From positions 186,001-250,000 of the forward strand of contig NZ_CP015105.1 of assembly GCF_002214545.1 (NCBI RefSeq): 64,000 nt of DNA. Reading direction: 5' to 3'. The notes beneath the pieces were generated by a model. The model saw only the letters and a list, made by a program, of their open reading frames with translations, was not told the origin of the DNA and ran no database searches. The DNA comes from Thermococcus thioreducens. GTDB taxonomy: Archaea; Methanobacteriota_B; Thermococci; Thermococcales; Thermococcaceae. Below are positions 40,900 through 49,196 of the stretch, piece by piece; position 1 is the stretch's first letter, and every line of letters starts with the position of its first letter. A program made the position numbers and the translations under genes.

Positions 40900-41636
40900 T
40901 CTTCAACGCCCCCGAGCCTTTCAACCTCTATCTCGATCCCGTAGTCCTTTTCCTCGACTCTCCGGGTGTAGAGCACTTCCCCAGTGGCCCTGGCCAGTGC
41001 GAGGAGGATGGAGGAGCATACAGGGCACGCTATCTTTTCACATATTTCGGGGCTGCACTCCACATCCGGCTGGATGACAACGCGGAAGCCGTTCTCCAGT
41101 CCCTCTATATAGACCCTGCTGGCGAGTCCCAGGGCCTTCAGCACAGCCCCGGCGGCCGACTCAACGGTGCCGGGACCGCTCCCTCTGAGGGGGTATTCAA
41201 GGTGTTCCTCATACCTCTTCAGGAGGTCCAGGCCAATGGGCCCGAGGAAGAGCCCCATGGCCCTGTCGTTAGGGACATCCGTCAGGAAGACCGTTTCGGT
41301 GTCCAGCCTCGCAAGGTCTAGCTCGAATCTCTCGTGGAGGGGCACAAAAATACCCCCCTCTGGTAGGTTCTCAAAGGGGGGTATGTACACAGCGTTGCCC
41401 TCTAAGTGAAGGTTCCTCACGAATGACTCGAAGAACCTTTCGTAGGAGCCCGTCACGTACCTGAGGGCGTCACGCTTAACGTAGGAGGAGGGTTTAAAAG
41501 TAAGGATAACGGCCCCCAGGAACATGCCGGCTACCCCGAGGTTGATGTGGTTCGAAAGAGCGTTCAGGAAGCCGTGGAGGGCCAGGACCCCCCCTGAGAC
41601 CACTAGGGCTCCTCCGATGATGTCCTTCGTCTCCAT
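40890..41636 (-). CDS. membrane-anchored protein of unknown function
   Basis: 248 residues. Two N-terminal helices (IIGGALVVSGGVLALHGFL; GVAGMFLGAVILTF) anchor a cytoplasmic domain that contains VETVFLTDVPN-like sequence, PLRGSGPGTVESAAGAVLKALGL and a CSPEICEKIACPVCSSIL segment with four cysteines (about residues 206-219) that could bind metal. First gene of a three-gene operon with the small membrane protein and DUF1616. An in-frame start at 41663 is possible; the ATG at 41636 follows GGGGAAAGGG. The 68-base gap to the divergent DUF4129-type gene holds both promoters. Confidence 0.75.
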   Translation of the reverse strand: METKDIIGGALVVSGGVLALHGFLNALSNHINLGVAGMFLGAVILTFKPSSYVKRDALRYVTGSYERFFESFVRNLHLEGNAVYIPPFENLPEGGIFVPLHERFELDLARLDTETVFLTDVPNDRAMGLFLGPIGLDLLKRYEEHLEYPLRGSGPGTVESAAGAVLKALGLASRVYIEGLENGFRVVIQPDVECSPEICEKIACPVCSSILLALARATGEVLYTRRVEEKDYGIEIEVERLGGVEEWM

Positions 41637-41704
41637 CCCTTTCCCCACGCTCACAACAACCATTAACCTTAAAAGATTTGTCTTATGATGAGTTGTTGAT
41701 TGAA

Positions 41705-43483
41705 ATGGGGAAGCGAATCGCTCTAATGGTGGTGCTCATACTGCTTCTCGGCCTTCCTGCAGTTGCGGGTGAAGGCTCCAACTATTACTCCGCTAGGCCT
41801 GATGAGTACGGGACTTACGTTTACTTCAGCTCAATGCTATGGGAATTCTCCTCCGTTTTGGATGGGGTTCTGAACGGCGAGAACGGCACGGTTGAGAGCG
41901 CCCTTGAGCTGTACGCCCTCGCGAACACAACCTACGAGACCCTGGTGCTCTACTCCGGGGCGGGTATCGATGAGAGGCCCCTTGAGCTGGTTCCCTACTT
42001 CCTCTCCCTGGGCTCGGCTGCCTTTGAGGTGGCCTCTGGGGAGGCTTCCTTCAGGGCGAGCTTTTCAGAGGGGGAGTACGCGGCTGCACGGGCCGCCCTC
42101 GTGCGTATGAAGAGGGGACTGAGGGAGTCCCGTGATGCTCTGAGTGCCATATCAAAGATAACCCTTAAAGGGAAGAACGGTACGGTGCTGACCTTTAACA
42201 CTGCGGATCTCTATCCGAAGCTCGATGCCCTTGAGGCCCTTGCCGGCAGGTATGAGGAGCTCCTTGATCAGGTCCAGGTCCCCGAAAACTTCACCCTCTT
42301 CATTTCCAACCCCTCCCCCATGGCCCTGGAAAACGTTACCTTCTACGGCTTTACCCTCGGCCTGAGGGATATTCACGTGGTCGTCTCGGGAGAGAACCTG
42401 GCCGCTAACGTCACCAGCGGCACTTTCCATCTGGATTACTCCTTCCCGAGGCCCGGAACTTACAAAGCTTATGCCGTTGGCTTCAACGGCACTTTTGAGG
42501 TCATTTCAAACGTCCTCACGATCAACGTGAGCGGCGTGCCCACGAAGCTTTTGGTTACCGCGATCTCTGACGGTGGGGTCTTGGTCGAGGGCCACCTCGT
42601 GGACTACTTTGGAAGGGCCCTTCCGTGGAAGAGGGTCATCCTTACGGCGGACAGCTCCACGTACTACGGCATAACCGACGAAAACGGGAGCGTCAGGTTC
42701 TTCATCGCCAACGTCTCCGGGACCGTTAACGCTACCGTCCTCTTCCCGGGTGACGGGATACACCTCCCGACAAGCGCTGGCTTGGTGTTGACACCCCCTC
42801 TGAGAAGGCCCGCGATACGGCTGTTCCATGATGGGAGCCGAGTCAGGGCAGGAGAGGAGGTGGTAATACGGGGTAAGGTTGATAGCACCTACCCGCTGCC
42901 CCTCACAATCTATGTGGACGGGAAGGGGTATTCCACACTCGTGGCAAAAGGGGAGTTCACATTCACCCTCAGCTTTTCCCCCGGGAGGCACGAGGTCTAC
43001 GCGTACTTCGCCGGGAGTGAAACCCTGGCACCGTCATCGTCCAACGTTCTGACCCTGGAGGCAGCCCCTGTGGACTACACAAGGAGGTTCCTTCTTTTCG
43101 TGTTCCTTCTCCTTCTGGCCTTCACCGCCTACAGGTTCACAGCCAGAAGACGGGTTGGAGGGGTGCCTTCCTCACAGGTACCTGAAGCACCAGCGTTCCC
43201 ACCTATTGGGGAGGAAGGAGAGGAAAGACCGGATATTGGAAAGGCTTACCGCACCGTCTACGGCCTCCTGAAGAGGCTGTACGACCTTCCTGGGTCCACA
43301 ACTCCCCGTGAGCTGGTGTCCGCCTTAAGGCATGAGCCCTTCGCGGAGCACCTTAAAATCCTCACCCGCCTCCATGAGGTTACAGTTTACGGTAAGAAAA
43401 AGTTCGGGCTCCGTGAAGTCCTCCGTGCGGTCAAGCATGCCTCGCTCATTATAGTGGGAGTTTTCGTGAGGGATGAGCTGTGA
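41705..43483 (+). CDS. surface protein with Ig-like domains and cytoplasmic DUF4129 domain
   Basis: 592 residues: signal peptide 1-21, a helical ectodomain (about 25-200), two or more beta domains with Asn-X-Thr/Ser glycosylation sites and a carboxypeptidase-regulatory-like unit (VEGHLVDYFGRALPWKRVILT), one membrane helix at about 461-481, and a cytosolic DUF4129 domain (TTPRELVSALRHEPFAEHLK). DUF4129 usually accompanies MoxR and DUF58 proteins, as here. It may sense or help assemble surface structures. CCTTAAAAG about 35 bases upstream and no ribosome site suggest a near-leaderless start. The next gene overlaps by four bases. Confidence 0.82.
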   Translation: MGKRIALMVVLILLLGLPAVAGEGSNYYSARPDEYGTYVYFSSMLWEFSSVLDGVLNGENGTVESALELYALANTTYETLVLYSGAGIDERPLELVPYFLSLGSAAFEVASGEASFRASFSEGEYAAARAALVRMKRGLRESRDALSAISKITLKGKNGTVLTFNTADLYPKLDALEALAGRYEELLDQVQVPENFTLFISNPSPMALENVTFYGFTLGLRDIHVVVSGENLAANVTSGTFHLDYSFPRPGTYKAYAVGFNGTFEVISNVLTINVSGVPTKLLVTAISDGGVLVEGHLVDYFGRALPWKRVILTADSSTYYGITDENGSVRFFIANVSGTVNATVLFPGDGIHLPTSAGLVLTPPLRRPAIRLFHDGSRVRAGEEVVIRGKVDSTYPLPLTIYVDGKGYSTLVAKGEFTFTLSFSPGRHEVYAYFAGSETLAPSSSNVLTLEAAPVDYTRRFLLFVFLLLLAFTAYRFTARRRVGGVPSSQVPEAPAFPPIGEEGEERPDIGKAYRTVYGLLKRLYDLPGSTTPRELVSALRHEPFAEHLKILTRLHEVTVYGKKKFGLREVLRAVKHASLIIVGVFVRDEL

Positions 43484-44508
43484 ACAGGGTCGTGTACGGC
43501 ATACTCCTGGTCGTCGGCGTGGGGCTCCTGGTTATGCCCCTATCGGTTCCGGTCTTCAAGAGCGACGCCGCCTACAGCGTGCTCAACACCAACTGGAACG
43601 GTCTTTCCAGCTTCGGGAAGCTCCTCTACTCCACCGGAGAAATAACCCCGCTCCTTGCTCCCTACGACTCCTCGGGTTTGGAGAACTTCAAGGGCACGCT
43701 CGTGGTCGTTGGGCCGAACCTCGACTTCTCGGGGGGTGAGATAGACTCCCTGAGGAGGTTCCTTGAAAATGGCAATACTTTACTCCTTGCCGACGACTTT
43801 GGGACGGGCAACCAGGTGCTTGAGGGCCTCGGGCTCAGGGTGAGGTTCTCGAAAATCCCCCTAACCAGCCTGACATATTCCAAGAACTCGGACTTCCCCC
43901 TCACGGTTGATATCCGCGATGCGGAGCTTGCCGGGGGCGTTATGAGGCTGGTGATGAGCAGACCCTCGGCAGTCCTCAACGCCGGGAACTCCACGGTTCT
44001 TGTGTACTCCAGCAACGCCTCGATGCTTGGAAAGGAGTACGGTGCATTCCCCCTGGTTGTGGAAGTTCCTTACGGGAAGGGACGGATAATTCTCGTCTCC
44101 GACCCTGATATCTTCACCAACTCCCTCTTCCGGGAGAACGAGGCCTTTCTGAGGAACCTTGTTTCTTCCCTCCCTGAAAAGACCTTCTACATAGACGAGG
44201 CCCACCATGCGGACTTCAACCCCTACTCCTCGGGGACGATGGTCATAAGGCGGGCGGTCAACAGGGAGCTCGTCTTCTACTACGTCCTCTTTATAGCCCT
44301 GCTGGCACTGGCGGTCGAAAGCGGCCTCACCGGATGGCTTATGCACCGCTTCGCTCTCCTCCTCATGAGGCTTTTCCCTGGGGAGGGGGAGCCGGTTGAA
44401 GAGGTCGTGAAGAGGCTTGAGGAGAGGGGCCTCGACGGGGATAAGTTAAAAACCATCCTCCGGGAAATAGAGACCGGTTCAAAACTGGGTGGTGCCCATG
44501 GACGGTAA
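43480..44508 (+). CDS. DUF4350-type membrane protein
   Basis: 342 residues. N-terminal helix (VVYGILLVVGVGLLVMPLSV), an extracytoplasmic GATase-like domain (LENFKGTLVVVGPNLDFSGGEIDSL; LENGNTLLLADDFGTG; GKGRIILVSDPDIFTN), then a second helix (FYYVLFIALLALAVESGL) and a short cytoplasmic tail with helical sequence. This is the DUF4350 arrangement found in MoxR-DUF58 operons; its role is unknown. The GTG start overlaps the previous stop (GTGA), and its 3' end overlaps the MoxR gene by 11 bases. Confidence 0.82.
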   Translation: MNRVVYGILLVVGVGLLVMPLSVPVFKSDAAYSVLNTNWNGLSSFGKLLYSTGEITPLLAPYDSSGLENFKGTLVVVGPNLDFSGGEIDSLRRFLENGNTLLLADDFGTGNQVLEGLGLRVRFSKIPLTSLTYSKNSDFPLTVDIRDAELAGGVMRLVMSRPSAVLNAGNSTVLVYSSNASMLGKEYGAFPLVVEVPYGKGRIILVSDPDIFTNSLFRENEAFLRNLVSSLPEKTFYIDEAHHADFNPYSSGTMVIRRAVNRELVFYYVLFIALLALAVESGLTGWLMHRFALLLMRLFPGEGEPVEEVVKRLEERGLDGDKLKTILREIETGSKLGGAHGR

Positions 44509-45427
44509 GGAATTCATGGAGAGGCTGAGGAAAGAGATAAGTAAGGCAGTCGTTGGAAAGGACGACGTGATAGAGCTGCTGACGGTGGCCCTTCTCTCCG
44601 AGGGGCACGTGCTCATAGAGGGAATTCCTGGAGTGGCAAAAACGACTATAGCCAAGGCCTTTGCGAACGCCATAGGGCTGAGCTTCTCCCGCGTACAGCT
44701 CACCCCCGACCTCCTGCCCGCTGACATAATCGGCGTTGTCTACTACGACCAGAAGACCGGCCAGTGGAGGACCAAGAAGGGTCCGATATTCGCCAACATT
44801 GTTCTGGCCGACGAGGTCAACAGGGCCCAGCCCAAGACTCAGAGCGCGCTCCTTGAGGCAATGCAGGAGAGGCAGGTCACCATAGAGGGCACCACCCATA
44901 CGCTGCCCGAGCCCTTCCTCGTCATAGCAACCATGAACCCGCTGGAGCACGAGGGAGTGTACGTCCTCCCCGAGGCCCAGCTGGACAGGTTCCTCCTCAA
45001 GATAGAGATAGGCTTCCCAGACAGGGAAGAGGAGATATCCCTCCTCAAGAGAAAGAGCCTCGGGGAGTTCTACGATGTCGAGCCGATAGTGACCCACGAG
45101 GAGCTCATAGGGCTTATAGGCGAGGTAAAGAGGGTTAAAGTCAGCGACGAGGTCATAGAGTACATATACTCCCTGGTATCCGCCACAAGGGCGGATGAGA
45201 GGCTTCTCTTCGGCGCATCGCCCAGGGCAGGAGAGCACCTGCTCTTCGCTTCCAAAGCAGCAGCTTTTCTTGACGGCAGGGACTACGTCATACCTGACGA
45301 CGTTAAGAAGGTCGCGGTCCCGGTGCTCGTCCACAGGCTCCTCCTGAAGGCGGAGTACGAACTTGAGGGGATCAGGGTGAGGGACGTCATCCTCGACGTC
45401 CTCAGGGAGACTGAAATCCCGGTGTAG
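44498..45427 (+). CDS. MoxR-family AAA+ ATPase
   Basis: 309-residue AAA+ ATPase of the MoxR/RavA class, thought to act as a chaperone that assembles or activates protein complexes with a VWA or DUF58 partner. Walker A is GIPGVAKTT (42-50), Walker B IVLADEV (101-107), sensor I in VIATMNP, and the arginine-rich lid with SPRAGEHLL. I take the ATG at 44498 with GGTGGT before it, rather than GTG codons a few bases upstream. DUF58 is encoded three bases downstream. Confidence 0.93.
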   Translation: MDGKEFMERLRKEISKAVVGKDDVIELLTVALLSEGHVLIEGIPGVAKTTIAKAFANAIGLSFSRVQLTPDLLPADIIGVVYYDQKTGQWRTKKGPIFANIVLADEVNRAQPKTQSALLEAMQERQVTIEGTTHTLPEPFLVIATMNPLEHEGVYVLPEAQLDRFLLKIEIGFPDREEEISLLKRKSLGEFYDVEPIVTHEELIGLIGEVKRVKVSDEVIEYIYSLVSATRADERLLFGASPRAGEHLLFASKAAAFLDGRDYVIPDDVKKVAVPVLVHRLLLKAEYELEGIRVRDVILDVLRETEIPV

Positions 45428-45430
45428 CCG

Positions 45431-46738
45431 ATGAAGCGCGAAGACCTGTTGATCCTTCTATCGTTCCTCCTCGTCCTTGAGGGCTACCTCGGGGGGAACG
45501 TGGCCCCGGCCCTGCTGGGGGTCTTCCTCCTCCTGTACCTCTACGGACTCAGGCTGGTAACCAGGATTGGGGTCTCGGGCGAGAGGGCCATCGAGGGCAC
45601 AAAGCTTGAGGAGGGGAAGGCTGTAACCGCCGCCCTGAGGCTCAGGAACACCGGGGGAGACGTCTTCGTTAGGGTGCGCGAGGAAACCCCCGGCTTTGAG
45701 GCCGAACCCGTCGAGATTTTCCTCGGTTCCGGGGAGGAGAAGACCGTCACATACTCCATCGTCCCCAGGGCGAAGGGGAGGTTCACGCTAAGGCCCCCGA
45801 GGGCCATCGCCCTTGATCCGAGGGGCCTGTACGTGGAGGAGTTCGTCCTTGGAGAAGGGTTGGGGGTTCTGGTTCGTCCGAGCATTGAGGGCATAAGGGA
45901 CGCGGTGAGGGCCGACCACAACCTCCGCCTCGCCGAGGCCTACAGGAAGGGGGCCTTCCTCGGGACAGAGAGCCTGGAGATAAAGGACCTGAGGGAGTAC
46001 CAGCACGGGGACGACTTCAAGAGGATAGACTGGAAGGCAACAGCCAGGCTCGGCGAGCTGGTTGTGAAGGACTTCCTGCGGGAGGAGAACGCGGACGTCT
46101 ACATATTCCTCGACAACACCTCCGAGATGCGGAAGGGCATAAAAAGGGCAAAGATAGACTACGCCTCGACCCTTGCCCTGCAGCTTGCGGCCAACCTCGT
46201 TAGCAGGTTCCGGGTCGGCATGGTCATCTACGACGATGCCCGTGCAGAACTCCTCCCGCCCGGAAAGGGCCCGTCCCAGGTGGAGGCCATCAGGGAGAGG
46301 CTCTCAATCAGGGGAAAGGGCGGGGCTATGAGCATGCGCTTTGAGTTTGACATCCGGATGGGCGAAAAGGCCAGGGAGTTCCTCGGCAAGGTTCTGCCCC
46401 TGAGGAAGGGCAGGAAGGGCCCCACTGGGGTCTTTGAAGGGCTGTCCCTGGTAAAGAACCCGTCGTACATAATATTCATAACCGACCTCAGCAACCCGCG
46501 GGAGCTCTACCGGGCCATAGCGACTGCCGTTAGGGCCCACAGGGTCATGGTGCTCTCCCCCAACCCCGTGCTTTTCTACTCCGGGAGGCTGGACGAGAAG
46601 ACCCTTGAGAGGCTCTACAGGGCTTACGTTGAGAGGGAGAACCTCCTGAGGAAGTTCAACCTCCTGGCGCCTACGATAGACCTCGGCCCGAGCGACTACC
46701 TAAGGGAAATCATGAAACTGGAGGGGTGGGGGAGATGA
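45431..46738 (+). CDS. DUF58 domain protein (MoxR partner, VWA-like)
   Basis: 435 residues. Two N-terminal helices, a beta domain (RLRNTGGDVFVRVREETPGFE), then the DUF58 signature DLREYQHGDDFKRIDWKATAR and a von Willebrand A-like fold with VYIFLDNTSEM (a MIDAS-like D-x-T/S motif). Proteins of this type are predicted clients or partners of the MoxR ATPase. The preceding and following genes are directly joined to it, the last by an ATGA overlap. Confidence 0.92.
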   Translation: MKREDLLILLSFLLVLEGYLGGNVAPALLGVFLLLYLYGLRLVTRIGVSGERAIEGTKLEEGKAVTAALRLRNTGGDVFVRVREETPGFEAEPVEIFLGSGEEKTVTYSIVPRAKGRFTLRPPRAIALDPRGLYVEEFVLGEGLGVLVRPSIEGIRDAVRADHNLRLAEAYRKGAFLGTESLEIKDLREYQHGDDFKRIDWKATARLGELVVKDFLREENADVYIFLDNTSEMRKGIKRAKIDYASTLALQLAANLVSRFRVGMVIYDDARAELLPPGKGPSQVEAIRERLSIRGKGGAMSMRFEFDIRMGEKAREFLGKVLPLRKGRKGPTGVFEGLSLVKNPSYIIFITDLSNPRELYRAIATAVRAHRVMVLSPNPVLFYSGRLDEKTLERLYRAYVERENLLRKFNLLAPTIDLGPSDYLREIMKLEGWGR

Positions 46739-47277
46739 TAGGGGTAATATCCGCGGTGATTGCGGGCCTGATGACCGGGAGCCGTGTCCTCCTCCTCGCC
46801 CCACTGGTCTACATAGTCTCCATGAAAAATCGCGACGCTGGGCTGGTGGCGTACTTCCTCTTCGCCCTCTACACCGGCGGAGAAGTCTTCTCGTCAGGCC
46901 TGTACACCTACGATGGCCTGGTCACCGCCCTGGTCTACGCCTCCTCCATGGTGCTCCTCCTCGACGACTCCCTCCTCGGGAGGAGAATATCGAGGCTTGA
47001 GCTCTTCGTTGTTCCGTTCCTGATTGCTGGCATCTTCTTCCCGGAGGCCTTCATAGCCGGAAGCGTTTTCTACTTCGCGGTGAGGTTCAGGATAGACACT
47101 AGGGTTGCCGGTGTTATTGGTGCCATGCTCCTCCTGTTCACAGCGGCGAGGGGCTATCTGGACGTCCCGGGGGGCGCTTCCAACCAGGCCGTCGTATTGG
47201 CAGGTTTCGCCCTGTTCCTGGCCGTCATAACGACCCTCAGGGGAAATCTTAAAAAGGTTGATCTGTTTAGGGAGTGA
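46735..47277 (+). CDS. membrane protein ending the MoxR/DUF58 operon
   Basis: 180 residues, almost entirely hydrophobic with five to six helices and short charged loops (DDSLLGRRISRLEL). The ATG overlaps the DUF58 stop (ATGA) and follows GGAGGGG. No family recognised; position suggests it is part of the same membrane complex. Confidence 0.78.
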   Translation: MIGVISAVIAGLMTGSRVLLLAPLVYIVSMKNRDAGLVAYFLFALYTGGEVFSSGLYTYDGLVTALVYASSMVLLLDDSLLGRRISRLELFVVPFLIAGIFFPEAFIAGSVFYFAVRFRIDTRVAGVIGAMLLLFTAARGYLDVPGGASNQAVVLAGFALFLAVITTLRGNLKKVDLFRE

Positions 47278-47350
47278 TGAAAAGGGAGTTGTTGCGTTAC
47301 CTGCGTGTCCTCTGCGCTGTGTATCCCCCCAAATTGTAACGGTGAGTTCC

Positions 47351-48238
47351 ATGCGGACGCTGATACTCATCCCGGCCTACAACGAGGAGCTGACGGTTGG
47401 TTCGGTCGTTGCCTTAGCCAGGAAGTACGGGGACGTTTTAGTCGTTGACGACGGCTCAGCCGATAGAACCTCAGAGATAGCCCAGAAAGCCGGGGCGGTC
47501 GTGATAAGGCATTCAGTCAACAGGGGCAAGGGTGCGGCACTCAAAACGGGCTTCGAGTACGCTTTGAGCCGTGAGTATGAGATTGTTGTTACGCTTGACG
47601 CAGATGGCCAGCACAATCCCGACGAGATACCCCTCCTCATGAAGCCCATAATCAGGGGCGAGGCGGATCTCGTGATAGGGTCGAGGTATTTGAACGGAAG
47701 CAAAAAGGAAATCCCCGTCTACAGACGGCTGGGGCTGTGGGTGCTGAACAAAAGCACCAAAGTGGCCTCGAACGTTGATGTCGATTCGCAGAGCGGCTTC
47801 AGGGCGCTGAACAGGAGGGCCCTTGAGAGGTTGGACTTAAACAGTGATGGCTACTCAATAGAGACGGACATGATAGTGAAGGCGAGCGAGAGGGGGATTA
47901 AACTCATGGAGGTGCCGATAAGCGTCCGCTACGATGTCCCAAACAGGCACAAGAAGAACCCCCTTACTCATGGTCTTGGCGTGCTGGCGAGCATTATCGG
48001 GCTTATAGGGTACAGGAGGCCTCTGCTGCTGTTTGGGGTTTTGAGTCTGATATCATTCATCACCGCAGGCATCCTCGGGTATATGGCGCTGAAGCCATAT
48101 TATCAGGGGGGTAATGTTTATCTGACCCAGGCCATAGGCGCCGGCATCTTCGTGATCATCGGGATTCAGCTGTTCATTGCGGGGCTGACGCTGAACGTCT
48201 TAGCGAGGATGGTGAAAGGGGGGCAAACTAATGAATAA
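47351..48238 (+). CDS. GT2 glycosyltransferase (polyprenyl-phosphate sugar synthase type)
   Basis: 295 residues. GT-A domain beginning LILIPAYNEELTVGSVVALA with VVDDGSADRT, DADGQHNPDEIP (catalytic DxD region) and QSGFRALNRRAL, then two C-terminal membrane helices (about 225-282). This resembles dolichyl-phosphate mannose/glucose synthases, which load a sugar on a lipid carrier for surface glycans. The ATG at 47351 follows GGTGAG; the open frame upstream is not needed. GC content is that of the chromosome, whereas the next gene, which overlaps by eight bases, is AT-rich. This gene marks the left edge of the island. Confidence 0.9.
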   Translation: MRTLILIPAYNEELTVGSVVALARKYGDVLVVDDGSADRTSEIAQKAGAVVIRHSVNRGKGAALKTGFEYALSREYEIVVTLDADGQHNPDEIPLLMKPIIRGEADLVIGSRYLNGSKKEIPVYRRLGLWVLNKSTKVASNVDVDSQSGFRALNRRALERLDLNSDGYSIETDMIVKASERGIKLMEVPISVRYDVPNRHKKNPLTHGLGVLASIIGLIGYRRPLLLFGVLSLISFITAGILGYMALKPYYQGGNVYLTQAIGAGIFVIIGIQLFIAGLTLNVLARMVKGGQTNE

Positions 48239-49196
48239 CCCTCTAGTTTCTGTTATAATTACGGCATTTTCAGAAAACCGTGTCAAGGATATATTAGATA
48301 TTATTCATGCTTTAAAGTCTCAAACCTACAAAAGCTTAGAAATTATTATTGTAGTAGATCGAAAAGAAAGTACGTATAAAAAACTAATTAAGATAGTTGG
48401 AGATAAAGTTTCTAAAGTTATTTTACATAAAGAACCTCCAGGACTATCTGGAGCCAGGAATACAGGTGTTTTATATTCAACAGGAGAGATAGTTGCTTTT
48501 TTGGATGATGATGCTATACCTGACCTACGTTGGATAGAAGAAATTGTTAATGCATTTAATAATTACAAAGAGGAGGATATAGTAGCTGTTGGAGGGCCTA
48601 TATATCCATTATGGCTCACTAAAAAACCATCATGGCTTCCAGAAGAGCTGTACTGGACAATAGGTTGTACCTATAAAGGTTTTAAAAATGAAGAGAGGTT
48701 TGTTGAGAGATTATTTGGATCAAATATGGCATTCAAAAAGAACATTTTTGATACTATAGGGAAATTTAATCCAAATTTTGGAAGAGTAGATAATAAGCAA
48801 TTGGTTGGGGAGGAAACTGAATTATTTTTTAGAATAGCCTCAAGGGGATATAAAGTCCTATATACACCAAGAGCTATTGTGTATCATAAAATTTTCCCAT
48901 ATAGAGCCAAATTTACATATGTTCTCCAGAGAGGATTTAATTACGGAAAATCGATAGTAATTGCAAAAAGGTATCACCGAACCTTCAATAATCAAGATAT
49001 TTACATGAGAAGATACCTCATAAAAGTATCGATTCCCGAAAGATTAATCAACATTTTAAAATTTAAAAATCCAAGGTCTGGCTTGGAACAATTAGGAGTT
49101 TTAATAGCAACAGGTGTCGTAATAATCGTGGGCATGGTTATTGGAGCATTGACTATAAACAGCACAAGGTGGAAAGATAATGAACATGTCAAGTAA
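48231..49196 (+). CDS. GT2 family glycosyltransferase, AT-rich island
   Basis: 321 residues. N-terminal GT-A fold with VSVIITAFSENRVKDILDII, GLSGARNTGVLYSTGEIVAF and LDDDAIPDLRW (metal-binding DDD), later GEETELFFRIASRGYKVLY as acceptor region, and a C-terminal membrane helix (VLIATGVVIIVGMVIGALTI). It resembles archaeal AglG/AglE-like enzymes that extend lipid-linked oligosaccharides. Codon use switches to A/T-rich at its start. It overlaps genes on both sides, so the three AT-rich genes form one operon with the upstream GT2. Confidence 0.88.
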   Translation: MNNPLVSVIITAFSENRVKDILDIIHALKSQTYKSLEIIIVVDRKESTYKKLIKIVGDKVSKVILHKEPPGLSGARNTGVLYSTGEIVAFLDDDAIPDLRWIEEIVNAFNNYKEEDIVAVGGPIYPLWLTKKPSWLPEELYWTIGCTYKGFKNEERFVERLFGSNMAFKKNIFDTIGKFNPNFGRVDNKQLVGEETELFFRIASRGYKVLYTPRAIVYHKIFPYRAKFTYVLQRGFNYGKSIVIAKRYHRTFNNQDIYMRRYLIKVSIPERLINILKFKNPRSGLEQLGVLIATGVVIIVGMVIGALTINSTRWKDNEHVK

